The notes beneath the pieces were generated by a model. It had not been told where the DNA came from and did no database searches. It was given only the letters and a program-made list of their open reading frames with translations. Below, in pieces: positions 37,956-45,484 of a stretch of 64,000 nt of DNA (position 1 is the first letter of the stretch; each line of letters starts with the position of its first letter). The position numbers and the translations under genes are program-made. The stretch comes from Sphingobium sp. OAS761 (GTDB lineage Bacteria; Pseudomonadota; Alphaproteobacteria; Sphingomonadales; Sphingomonadaceae): assembly GCF_024168485.1 (NCBI RefSeq), contig NZ_JALJVY010000009.1, positions 124,001 through 188,000 on the forward strand, written 5' to 3'.

Positions 37956-38125
37956 CGCATCCCGATTCCGTGGGGGGACCATGTTCCGTCTCGCGCAATG
38001 GCCGGACTTCCTGATAGTCGCGAGACCTTCCACTGATATCTCCGATACCCTGAAACGCATGACTGCGTATCGTCATTATACTGTCATCGCCGCGCCCTTC
38101 CTTGAGCTGCCGTCCGGAGACGGTG

Positions 38126-38228
38126 TGAACTTTGGCGGCGTGACCGAAAGGAAGTGCCTTGCGACACTATGAACTTCGGGACAAACGGACGGTCCTGGGG
38201 CATCCAGTGACAGTGTGAACTTCGGGGG
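38126..38228 (+). repeat. Three spaced copies of TGAACTT(C/T)GG upstream of the transporter
   Basis: TGAACTTTGGCGG (38126), TGAACTTCGGGAC (38170) and TGAACTTCGGGGG (38216) lie 44 and 46 bases apart in the 277-base gap before the transporter gene. Copies 1 and 3 extend to GTGTGAACTTYGG. They could be operator repeats about four helix turns apart, or leftovers of small duplications of the gene start, since the copies also read (V/M)-N-F-G. A 63-codon frame at 37981-38172 spans copy 1 but has no other support. Confidence 0.45.
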
Positions 38229-38232
38229 TGGA

Positions 38233-39822
38233 ATGACGCAATCGGTCGGCAGCGATTATGTGATGGATGCGCGGCGGGACCGGCTGGTCATCACCGCTTC
38301 TGCGCTCGGGACCGTGTTCGAATGGTATGATTTCTACATTTACGGCGTGCTGGCGCCGATCATCGGGCGCACCTTCTTCCCGACGGACAACCCTACCGTC
38401 GAACTGCTCTACACATTGGCCGGCTTCGCCATCGGTTTCGCCTTCCGGCCGCTCGGCGCCATGCTGTTCGGCTATCTCGGCGACCGGCTGGGGCGCAAAT
38501 ATACATTCCTGGCCACCATCATCCTGATGGGCGCGGCGACCGCCGGCGTTGGCCTGACACCCTCGGCCGCCAGCATCGGCGTGGCCGCGCCCGTCATCCT
38601 TATCCTGCTGCGGGTCGCGCAAGGGCTGGCGCTGGGCGGCGAATATGGCGGGGCGGCGATCTACGTCGCAGAACATGCACCGGCCGGCAAGCGCGGCTTC
38701 TATACCAGCTTCATCCAGGCGGGAGTGATCGGCGGATTCATCCTCTCCCTCATCGTGGTCGTGGGCACGCAGGCCGTGGTAGGAAAGGCTGTGTGGGACG
38801 CATGGGGCTGGCGTATTCCCTTCGTCCTGTCGCTGCTGCTGCTTGGGATTTCCCTCTGGATGCGCTTGATGCTGCGCGAAAGCCCGGTGTTCCTGGCGAT
38901 GAAGCAGGCGGGCGAGCAGGCGCGCAATCCGTTGCGGGAAGCGTTCACCGCGCCGGGCAACAAGGGGCGGATGATGGTCGCGATGATCGGCATCGCGGCG
39001 GGATTCACGGTCATCGCCTATACCGTCATGTTCCAGTCGCTGTATTTCCTGCAAAACGGCCTGCATGTTTCGCCGGGCATGGCGCAACTGCTGGTCGGGG
39101 GCAGCGCCTTCTTCGGCATGGCAGCCTTCATCTTCTTCGGCTGGCTGTCGGACCGCATCGGGCGCAAGCCGCCGATTGTCGCCGGATATGCGCTGGTGCT
39201 CCTGCTCGTCTTTCCGCTCTACCATTTCATGGGGGCAACTGCGAACCCGGGACTTGCCACTGCCGCGCAAAACGCGCCCGTGGTCGTGCGCGGCCCCGAT
39301 TGCGTGTTCGATCCCTTCGCAAAGGTCCAGCCGACCGCCTGCGGCAAGCTGCTCGATCATTTCTCCAAGCGCGGCATCCCTTATGAAAAACGTGGCGGCG
39401 CTGCGACAGGCGTCACCATCGGCCAGGCCGCCGTTCCCGATCTTACCCCCGATGGACTGGATGCGGCACTGGCGGATTCTGGCTATTCCTTCGATCCGGT
39501 TACGCCCGATACGGGCCGCGCAATGCTGTTGTTCATCGCCCTGCTGCTGTTCTGGACGCTGTCCGGCGCGACCTACGGGCCGGTCGCGGCGCTGTTGTCG
39601 GAATATTTTCCCGCCCGCATCCGCTATTCCTCACTCTCTATCCCCTATCATGTCGGGACGGGATATTTCGGCGGTTTCCTGCCGCTGGTCAGCCAGTATA
39701 TCGTGGCGCGAACGGGAGATCCCTATGCCGGGCTATGGTATACCGTGGTCATCGTCGCGGTCGCGCTGGTCACCTGTGTCCTTGCGCTTCCCGAAACCCG
39801 CCACCGCCCCCTCGACGCCTGA
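38233..39822 (+). CDS. MHS-family major facilitator transporter
   Basis: A 529-residue proton symporter-like protein of the metabolite:H+ symporter group (relatives: KgtP, ShiA, ProP). It starts with SALGTVFEWYDFYIYG and has the MHS loop motif GYLGDRLGRK, the GEYGGAAIYVAEHAP motif, and WLSDRIGRKPP in the second half. About 90 residues (roughly 335-425) are inserted as a hydrophilic loop with two Cys (PDCVF and PTACGKLL). The ATG at 38233 is used because GGGGGTGG lies just upstream; GTG 38215 is the alternative. The position next to lldD suggests a carboxylate substrate. Confidence 0.82.
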   Translation: MTQSVGSDYVMDARRDRLVITASALGTVFEWYDFYIYGVLAPIIGRTFFPTDNPTVELLYTLAGFAIGFAFRPLGAMLFGYLGDRLGRKYTFLATIILMGAATAGVGLTPSAASIGVAAPVILILLRVAQGLALGGEYGGAAIYVAEHAPAGKRGFYTSFIQAGVIGGFILSLIVVVGTQAVVGKAVWDAWGWRIPFVLSLLLLGISLWMRLMLRESPVFLAMKQAGEQARNPLREAFTAPGNKGRMMVAMIGIAAGFTVIAYTVMFQSLYFLQNGLHVSPGMAQLLVGGSAFFGMAAFIFFGWLSDRIGRKPPIVAGYALVLLLVFPLYHFMGATANPGLATAAQNAPVVVRGPDCVFDPFAKVQPTACGKLLDHFSKRGIPYEKRGGAATGVTIGQAAVPDLTPDGLDAALADSGYSFDPVTPDTGRAMLLFIALLLFWTLSGATYGPVAALLSEYFPARIRYSSLSIPYHVGTGYFGGFLPLVSQYIVARTGDPYAGLWYTVVIVAVALVTCVLALPETRHRPLDA

Positions 39823-39849
39823 TCGGCGGGGCGCTATCGGCTGTCGGCA

Positions 39850-40896
39850 ATGACTGGCTACATCGCACCGCTGCGCCTGCGCCTTGATGCAGGGGCGCTC
39901 ATTTCCAACTGGCGCTGGCTGGCGGAACGAAGCGGCGCGGCGGCGTGTGGCGCGGCGATCAAGGCCGATGGCTACGGCCTTGGCGCTGCGGCGGTGATGC
40001 GGCGGCTTGCCAGTGCCGGATGCCGCGATTTCTTCGTTTCGAACTGGGGTGAGGCGGCGGAACTCGAACCGCTGCTGGAAGATGGCATGACCCTGTCCGT
40101 CCTGCACGGCGTGCGCGAGGAGGACATGGCGCAGGCCCTGTCCTCACGCGCCCGGCCGGTGCTGTGTACAGCGGCGCAGGTCGCGCGCTGGCGCGCAGCG
40201 AATGGAGGGCCGTGCGACCTGATCGTGGATACGGGCATGAACAGGCTGGGCCTTGACTGGCGGGGCGAGGTTGCAACGCTTGCGGCAAATCTGAACCTCG
40301 TCACATTGCTCAGCCATCTGGCATCCGCCGACGAGGATACGGCGCTCAACGCTCTCCAGCTTTCCAGATTCCGGGCTATTGTCGCCACGGTCCCGGCGCA
40401 GCGATACAGCCTTGCGAACAGCGCGGGCATTTGCCTAGGCCCCGATTACGCTTTCGACGTCACCCGGCCCGGCCTGGCGCTTTATGGCGGCATAGCATCC
40501 TTGGTAGCCGTCCCGCATATCCGGCAGGTGGTATGGCCGCAGGCGCAAATCCTGCAACGTCGCCGCCTTTTGGAAGGGGATACGATCGGCTACAACGCCA
40601 CTTTCCGCGCGACGCGGGATCACGAGGTCGCGATACTGAATCTGGGCTATGCCGACGGCTATTTGCGGGCGTTTTCGGGACGGGGCGTCGCCCGGTCGGA
40701 TGGCACGCCGCTGCCGGTGCTGGGGCGTGTGTCGATGGACCTGATGGCGGTGGACGTATCAGAGCGCCCGGACCTGTCGGAGGGCGACTGGATCGATATC
40801 GCCTATGACCTGCGGGAGGCTTCGGCCCAGTCGGGGCTTTCGCAATATGAACTGCTCACCGGTCTTGGAAGACGCTACGACCGGATTTGGGCCTGA
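39850..40896 (+). CDS. alr: Alanine racemase
   Basis: PLP enzyme that makes D-alanine for peptidoglycan, or degrades it. The 348-residue protein has the PLP-lysine in AAIKADGYGLG (Lys38), DTGMNRLG, the SLANSAGICLG-type substrate loop, RPGLALYGG, the catalytic Tyr in GYNATF, LGYADGYLRAFSGRG and GRVSMDLMAVDV. It follows the transporter by 27 bases and is likely co-transcribed. Whether this is the biosynthetic or the catabolic isozyme cannot be told. Confidence 0.92.
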   Translation: MTGYIAPLRLRLDAGALISNWRWLAERSGAAACGAAIKADGYGLGAAAVMRRLASAGCRDFFVSNWGEAAELEPLLEDGMTLSVLHGVREEDMAQALSSRARPVLCTAAQVARWRAANGGPCDLIVDTGMNRLGLDWRGEVATLAANLNLVTLLSHLASADEDTALNALQLSRFRAIVATVPAQRYSLANSAGICLGPDYAFDVTRPGLALYGGIASLVAVPHIRQVVWPQAQILQRRRLLEGDTIGYNATFRATRDHEVAILNLGYADGYLRAFSGRGVARSDGTPLPVLGRVSMDLMAVDVSERPDLSEGDWIDIAYDLREASAQSGLSQYELLTGLGRRYDRIWA

Positions 40897-40947
40897 AGAG
40901 GCGATGGCTGCCGGTCATGCACCCGACAGCCATCGATCATGTCCGGC

Positions 40948-42129
40948 TTAGCGTTCGATGCACATGGCAACGCCCATGCCGCCGCCGATGCACAGGGTGG
41001 CCAGACCTTTTTTTGCGTCGCGCTTCGCCATCTCGTACAGCAGCGTGATCAGGACGCGGGCGCCCGACGCGCCGATGGGGTGGCCTATAGCGATCGCCCC
41101 GCCATTGACGTTGACCTTCTCGGCATCCCAGCCCAGTTCCTGACCGACCGACAAGGCCTGCGCGGCGAAGGCTTCGTTCGCTTCGATCAGGTCTAGCTGG
41201 TCGAGCGACCAGCCGGCCTTGGCCAGCGCCTTGCGGCTGGCCGGGGCAGGGCCGATGCCCATGATCGCGGGGTCGACGCCGCAGGTCGAAAAGCCCGCGA
41301 TCCGACCAAGCACGTCGATGCCGCGCCGGGCGGCCTCATCCGCCGTCATCAGTACCAGTGCGGCCGCACCGTCATTGATGCCGCTGGCATTTCCCGCTGT
41401 CACCGTTCCGTCCTTCTTGAAGGCGGGCTTGAGCTTCTGCATCGCTTCGATCGTCGCGCCTTCGCGAATATACTCGTCCTGGTCGACGACTGTATCGCCC
41501 TTGCGTCCCTTGATTGTCACGGGCGCGATTTCGTCGACGAAACGGCCGGCAGCACGGGCGGCCTCAGCTTTGTTCTGGCTGGCCACGGCAAAGGCATCCT
41601 GCGCGTCCCGGCTGATCTGATATTTTTCGGCCAGGTTTTCTGCCGTGACGCCCATATGATAACCGTGAAAGGCATCGGTCAGGCCGTCATTGATCATCGT
41701 GTCGACCAGCGATATCGCGCCCATCTTGACGCCGCTCCGCAGAAGTTGTGCGTGGGGCGCCATGGACATGCTTTCCTGCCCGCCCGCGACCATGATGCGC
41801 GCGTCACCGGCCCGGATCGCCTGCGCGGCGAGGGCAACCGAACGCAGGCCCGAGCCGCAAAGCTGATTGATGCCGATCGCCGTCCGCTCCACCGGAATGC
41901 CGGCGTTGACCGCAGCCTGCCGCGCCGGGTTCTGACCCTGCCCGGCGGTGAGGACCTGCCCGAGAATGACCTCGTCCACATCATCCGGCGCGACGCCCGC
42001 TTGGCCTAAGGCCGCGATGATTGCCTGACGCCCCAGTTCATGCGCGGGCGTGGACCCGAAAGCACCCAGAAAGCTACCGACAGGTGTGCGCTTCGCTGCG
42101 GCAATGACAATATCTGACAAAGCTTCCAT
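40948..42129 (-). CDS. phaA: Acetyl-CoA C-acetyltransferase (thiolase)
   Basis: Condenses two acetyl-CoA to acetoacetyl-CoA, the first step of polyhydroxybutyrate synthesis, or works in reverse in degradation. The 393-residue protein carries the acyl-enzyme Cys91 ([11 protein letters not shown]), [25 protein letters not shown], the His of [15 protein letters not shown] and the final Cys of [11 protein letters not shown]. The position beside the PhaC-like and PhaR genes supports a role in polyester metabolism; atoB is an equally valid name. Confidence 0.9.
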   Translation of the reverse strand: MEALSDIVIAAAKRTPVGSFLGAFGSTPAHELGRQAIIAALGQAGVAPDDVDEVILGQVLTAGQGQNPARQAAVNAGIPVERTAIGINQLCGSGLRSVALAAQAIRAGDARIMVAGGQESMSMAPHAQLLRSGVKMGAISLVDTMINDGLTDAFHGYHMGVTAENLAEKYQISRDAQDAFAVASQNKAEAARAAGRFVDEIAPVTIKGRKGDTVVDQDEYIREGATIEAMQKLKPAFKKDGTVTAGNASGINDGAAALVLMTADEAARRGIDVLGRIAGFSTCGVDPAIMGIGPAPASRKALAKAGWSLDQLDLIEANEAFAAQALSVGQELGWDAEKVNVNGGAIAIGHPIGASGARVLITLLYEMAKRDAKKGLATLCIGGGMGVAMCIER

Positions 42130-42164
42130 CCTTATTTCTGCATATTTTGCGCGGGCTCATAGCA

Positions 42165-43253
42165 TCATCCGCCATGGGTTGAAAGCCACGCAGACAAGGG
42201 GTGCCAGAGCCGTTCCCGTGCCATTCCTCCGACCACCATTCCCACATGGCCCAGGGGCAGGTTCAGGATTTCAGATAGCGGCGGGCAACTGGCAGCCGGA
42301 ACGATCCTGTCGGTCGTTGACCGCACGGACAGCGAGGGGCAGTTCAGTGCCGAGGGATCGATATGCCGCTCGCCGATCGTCCAGTCGCCGTTTCCGCTCA
42401 TATTATCGGCATAGAATTTCGCGAACAGGTCGTCTCCGGCCGCGAAGGTGAGGGGCGGACCGCCATTGGCCCAGTCCTCGACCGCCAGGAAGGCGCGTTC
42501 GGCATCGGATCCCGGCGCGGTATCGGCAAAGGCGGCATATTTACGGATCGTCCGAGCGGGATCCATTGCCCAGAAGCCCGATTGCAATACTTCCATGGGC
42601 ACATAGCCGAGCCTGTCGCACAAGGGTTTCGCCCGATTCCAGAGCGCACCGATCTCGGTCCGGTCATGGTCTGGAAAACCGGCAAAGTCCCACGGTGCCG
42701 CGATGGTTGCGATCGCCTTCATTGTGCGCAGCACCGCAGCACCGAGCGCCAGCGTTCCGCCAAGGCAATAGCCGACCAGAATGGGCGGGCGGGGCAAATG
42801 CGCCAGCATCGGCAACAAACGCTCGGATACATGCCCCGCCAAGCCGAGCGTCGTGTCTCCGGGCTGCGGCGTCCCCCAATCTACGAGCCAGGCATCATGC
42901 CCTGCTGCGGCCATGTGGCGCAGCAGGGATCTGTTTTCGGATAGATCGAGCACCTGCGGGGGGTTGATGAGAGAAGGAATAAAAACAACCGGATGGCGGC
43001 CATTATCGGTGCCATAACGAAGCAATCGAGCATGGCCGGCACATGGTCCCGGGCCAGGCGCGGGGGGCGGCGGCGGCCGCGTTGCTTCCTGATATCGGCG
43101 CAATCCGCGGAACGCAGCGCGGCGCAGTTCCGGATCAGACTCCGTTTCGCGCCATAAAATGTTGAGAAAAAGGGGCAATGGCCGCGGTCCATGTTGCGGT
43201 GCGACATTGCTCTGTGCTAATGCAGTATGTGCAGCTGTGGGAGAGGCTTCCAT
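42165..43253 (-). CDS. Short PhaC-like alpha/beta hydrolase
   Basis: An alpha/beta-fold protein of about 362 residues, related to polyhydroxyalkanoate synthases. It keeps the synthase-type nucleophile box GYCLGG (Cys163), PVVFIPSLINPPQVLDL, NRSLLRHMAAAGHDAWLVDWG, an Asp in STTDRIVP and a His in LGHVGMVVGG. It is much shorter than class I PhaC and closer to class III length, but no PhaE partner is seen. The start is uncertain: the ATG at 43253 shares CATG with the divergent phaR start and lacks a ribosome site; ATG 43295 and downstream TTG codons are alternatives. Confidence 0.72.
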   Translation of the reverse strand: MEASPTAAHTALAQSNVAPQHGPRPLPLFLNILWRETESDPELRRAAFRGLRRYQEATRPPPPPAPGPGPCAGHARLLRYGTDNGRHPVVFIPSLINPPQVLDLSENRSLLRHMAAAGHDAWLVDWGTPQPGDTTLGLAGHVSERLLPMLAHLPRPPILVGYCLGGTLALGAAVLRTMKAIATIAAPWDFAGFPDHDRTEIGALWNRAKPLCDRLGYVPMEVLQSGFWAMDPARTIRKYAAFADTAPGSDAERAFLAVEDWANGGPPLTFAAGDDLFAKFYADNMSGNGDWTIGERHIDPSALNCPSLSVRSTTDRIVPAASCPPLSEILNLPLGHVGMVVGGMARERLWHPLSAWLSTHGG

Positions 43254-43815
43254 GTCCAAAACAAAGGCCGCGAATGAATCCGATCCGGTCGTCATTAAGA
43301 AATATGCTAACAGACGGCTATATAATACCGAAACCTCCAGTTACATAACCCTCGATCTGCTCTCGCAAATGACGCGCGAGGGACGGGAATTCGTCGTCGT
43401 GGATGCCAAGACCGGTGAAGACATCACCCATAATGTCCTGACGCAGATCATCATGGAGGAGGAACAGCGCGGCAAGAACATGCTGCCGGTCAATTTCCTG
43501 CGCCAGTTGATCGCGATGTACGGCGATTCGATGCAGTCCATGGTGCCGCAATATCTGGAATCGTCGATGGAGGCGTTTCGCAAGAACCAGCAGCAATTCC
43601 AGGAAGCGATGAAAGGCGCGTTCGGTGGCGGACCGCTGGCCGAAATCGCCAAGCGCAACATGCAGATGTTCGAGGCTGCGGCCAGCGCGTTCGGTTCGGG
43701 CATTCCCGGCGTCCCGCCAGCACCCAATGCGTCGGACGGCAGCAAGGATCAGGAAATCGCCGAACTGAAGGCGCAACTCGCGGCGCTCAACGCCAAGATC
43801 GACAAGCTGAGCTGA
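43252..43815 (+). CDS. phaR: Polyhydroxyalkanoate synthesis repressor PhaR
   Basis: DNA-binding regulator that also binds polyester granules and represses phasin genes. The 187-residue protein has the PHB_acc_N domain (VVIKKYANRRLYNTETSSYITL, then DLLSQMTREGREFVVVDAKTGEDIT) and PHB accumulation regulatory repeats, and ends in a coiled coil (EIAELKAQLAALNAKIDKLS). GGGAGAG lies 6-12 bases before the ATG. It is divergent from the PhaC-like gene and is followed by a strong terminator. Confidence 0.93.
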   Translation: MSKTKAANESDPVVIKKYANRRLYNTETSSYITLDLLSQMTREGREFVVVDAKTGEDITHNVLTQIIMEEEQRGKNMLPVNFLRQLIAMYGDSMQSMVPQYLESSMEAFRKNQQQFQEAMKGAFGGGPLAEIAKRNMQMFEAAASAFGSGIPGVPPAPNASDGSKDQEIAELKAQLAALNAKIDKLS

Positions 43816-43839
43816 TCCCTTCTTCAAAGGGTCGACAGG

Positions 43840-43875
43840 GATGGCGCGTCTGGCCTATGGCGCGCCATCTTTTTT
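43840..43875 (+). terminator. Intrinsic terminator after phaR
   Basis: GATGGCGCG (43840-43848) and CGCGCCATC (43861-43869) form a perfect nine-pair stem with a 12-base loop, followed by six T (43870-43875). An ATG inside the stem opens the frame of proS but is unlikely to be its start. Confidence 0.9.
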
Positions 43876-43900
43876 GCATCGTTACCAAGGTTCGCCAACA

Positions 43901-45427
43901 GTGAAGCATGCCCTTTCCGTCACCCGCGAGCAGGATTTCGCCGCCTGGTACCAGGCCGTCATTTCAGAGGCCGACATGGCCGAGGAAAGCGGCGTGCGCG
44001 GATGCATGGTCATCCGTCCCTGGGGCTACGGGATCTGGGAACGGATGCAGAAGCTGCTCGACGAGCAGATCAAGGCGACCGGCCACGAGAATTGCTATTT
44101 TCCCCTGTTCATTCCGCTGAGCTATTTCGAAAAGGAGGCCGAGCATGTCGACGGCTTCGCCAAGGAAATGGCCGTCGTCACGCATCATCGCTTGATTCAG
44201 AAGGACGGCAAGCTGGTGCCGGACCCCGAAGCGAAGCTGGAAGAACCGCTTGTCGTACGCCCGACGTCGGAAACGGTCATAGGCGCAGCGTTCAGCCGCT
44301 GGGTACAAAGCTGGCGCGACCTGCCGGTGCTGATCAACCAGTGGGCGAACGTCGTCCGCTGGGAAATGCGCACCCGCATGTTCCTGCGCACCGCCGAATT
44401 TCTCTGGCAGGAAGGGCACACCGCCCACGCCACCGTGCAGGAGGCGATGGACGAAACGCTCAGGATGCTGGAAGTCTATCGCGCCTTCGCGGAAGATTGC
44501 GTGGGACTGCCGGTGATTGCCGGTGAAAAGCCCGAAAATGAGCGATTCCCGGGCGCCGTCGCCACCTATTCGATCGAAGCCATGATGCAGGACGGCAAGG
44601 CCTTGCAGGCCGGCACGTCGCATTTCCTGGGGACGACATTCAGCCAGGCGCAAAACATCCGGTTCCAGAATGCGGACGGGCAGCAGGAACTGGCGCAGAC
44701 CACGAGTTGGGGCGTGTCGACCCGGATGATCGGCGGCCTTATCATGGTTCATGGCGATGATGACGGGCTGCGCGTGCCGCCGCGCGTTGCGCCCTGGCAG
44801 GTCGTCATCGTGCCGATGCTCCGTGACGCCGATGAGGATGCGGCTATCATGGATTACTGCACTGACCTGGTGGCACGGCTGACCAAGCTGGATGCGTTCC
44901 GTGAGCCGGTGCGCGCGCTGCTCGACAAACGCCCCGCCAAGGCGGCGACCAAGCGTTGGGGCTGGGTGAAGAAAGGCGCGCCGATCGTCATCGAGGTTGG
45001 CGGCCGCGATGTCGCGGGCGGCAATGTCTCGGTTATCCGCCGTGACCGCCTCTATCGCGAGGACGGCAAGCTGGACAGCCGCATCATCGCAAGGGAAGAT
45101 TTCGTTGCCGACACAGTGGCGACGCTGGAGGATATACAGGCGTCGCTCTTCGGGGATGCAAAGGCGAGCCTGGACGGCAACATCAATCGTTCGATCACCG
45201 ACATCGATGCGATGAAGGCCTATTTCAACGCCAGCAGGAAGCCCGGCTGGGCACTGGTGCAATGGGCCAAGCCGACCGGTGTGGAGCTGGAAAAGGTGGT
45301 CCAGTGGCTGAAGGGCGAAAAGCTGACCCTGCGCAACGTGCCATCCGACGCGGAAGCGGCGGATGGCCTGTGCATCTTCACTGGTGAAAAGGCTGTGGAG
45401 CGCGTGCTGGTCGGCCGCGCCTACTGA
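43901..45427 (+). CDS. proS: Prolyl-tRNA synthetase, type 3 (archaeal/eukaryotic-like)
   Basis: Charges tRNA-Pro. The 508-residue protein has class II motif 2 (NVVRWEMRTRMFLRTAEFLWQEGHTAH), RPTSETVIGAAFSRWV, and motif 3 in WGVSTRMIGGLIMVHGDDDGL. An anticodon-binding domain and a C-terminal extension end in GRAY. It lacks the bacterial editing insertion and belongs to the short ProS type found in Archaea, eukaryotes and some bacteria. The GTG at 43901 is chosen because the only earlier ATG (43841) sits inside the phaR terminator and because AAGG lies 10 bases upstream. Confidence 0.92.
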   Translation: MKHALSVTREQDFAAWYQAVISEADMAEESGVRGCMVIRPWGYGIWERMQKLLDEQIKATGHENCYFPLFIPLSYFEKEAEHVDGFAKEMAVVTHHRLIQKDGKLVPDPEAKLEEPLVVRPTSETVIGAAFSRWVQSWRDLPVLINQWANVVRWEMRTRMFLRTAEFLWQEGHTAHATVQEAMDETLRMLEVYRAFAEDCVGLPVIAGEKPENERFPGAVATYSIEAMMQDGKALQAGTSHFLGTTFSQAQNIRFQNADGQQELAQTTSWGVSTRMIGGLIMVHGDDDGLRVPPRVAPWQVVIVPMLRDADEDAAIMDYCTDLVARLTKLDAFREPVRALLDKRPAKAATKRWGWVKKGAPIVIEVGGRDVAGGNVSVIRRDRLYREDGKLDSRIIAREDFVADTVATLEDIQASLFGDAKASLDGNINRSITDIDAMKAYFNASRKPGWALVQWAKPTGVELEKVVQWLKGEKLTLRNVPSDAEAADGLCIFTGEKAVERVLVGRAY

Positions 45428-45430
45428 CCG

Positions 45431-45469
45431 ATCGGACGAAGCCCGGAACGGGCCAGGCCTGCGTCCGAT
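45431..45469. terminator. Stem-loop between convergent proS and peptidase genes
   Basis: ATCGGACG (45431-45438) pairs with CGTCCGAT (45462-45469), enclosing an inner GCCCG-gaa-CGGGC hairpin. It lies in the 57-base gap between two convergent genes and probably ends both transcripts, although no long T run follows on either strand. Confidence 0.55.
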
Positions 45470-45484
45470 AAATACCCATTTGGT

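Noticed and set aside
43841..43900. ATG at 43841 as start of proS
   Set aside because: It lies inside the perfect stem of the phaR terminator, and the added residues do not match ProS proteins.
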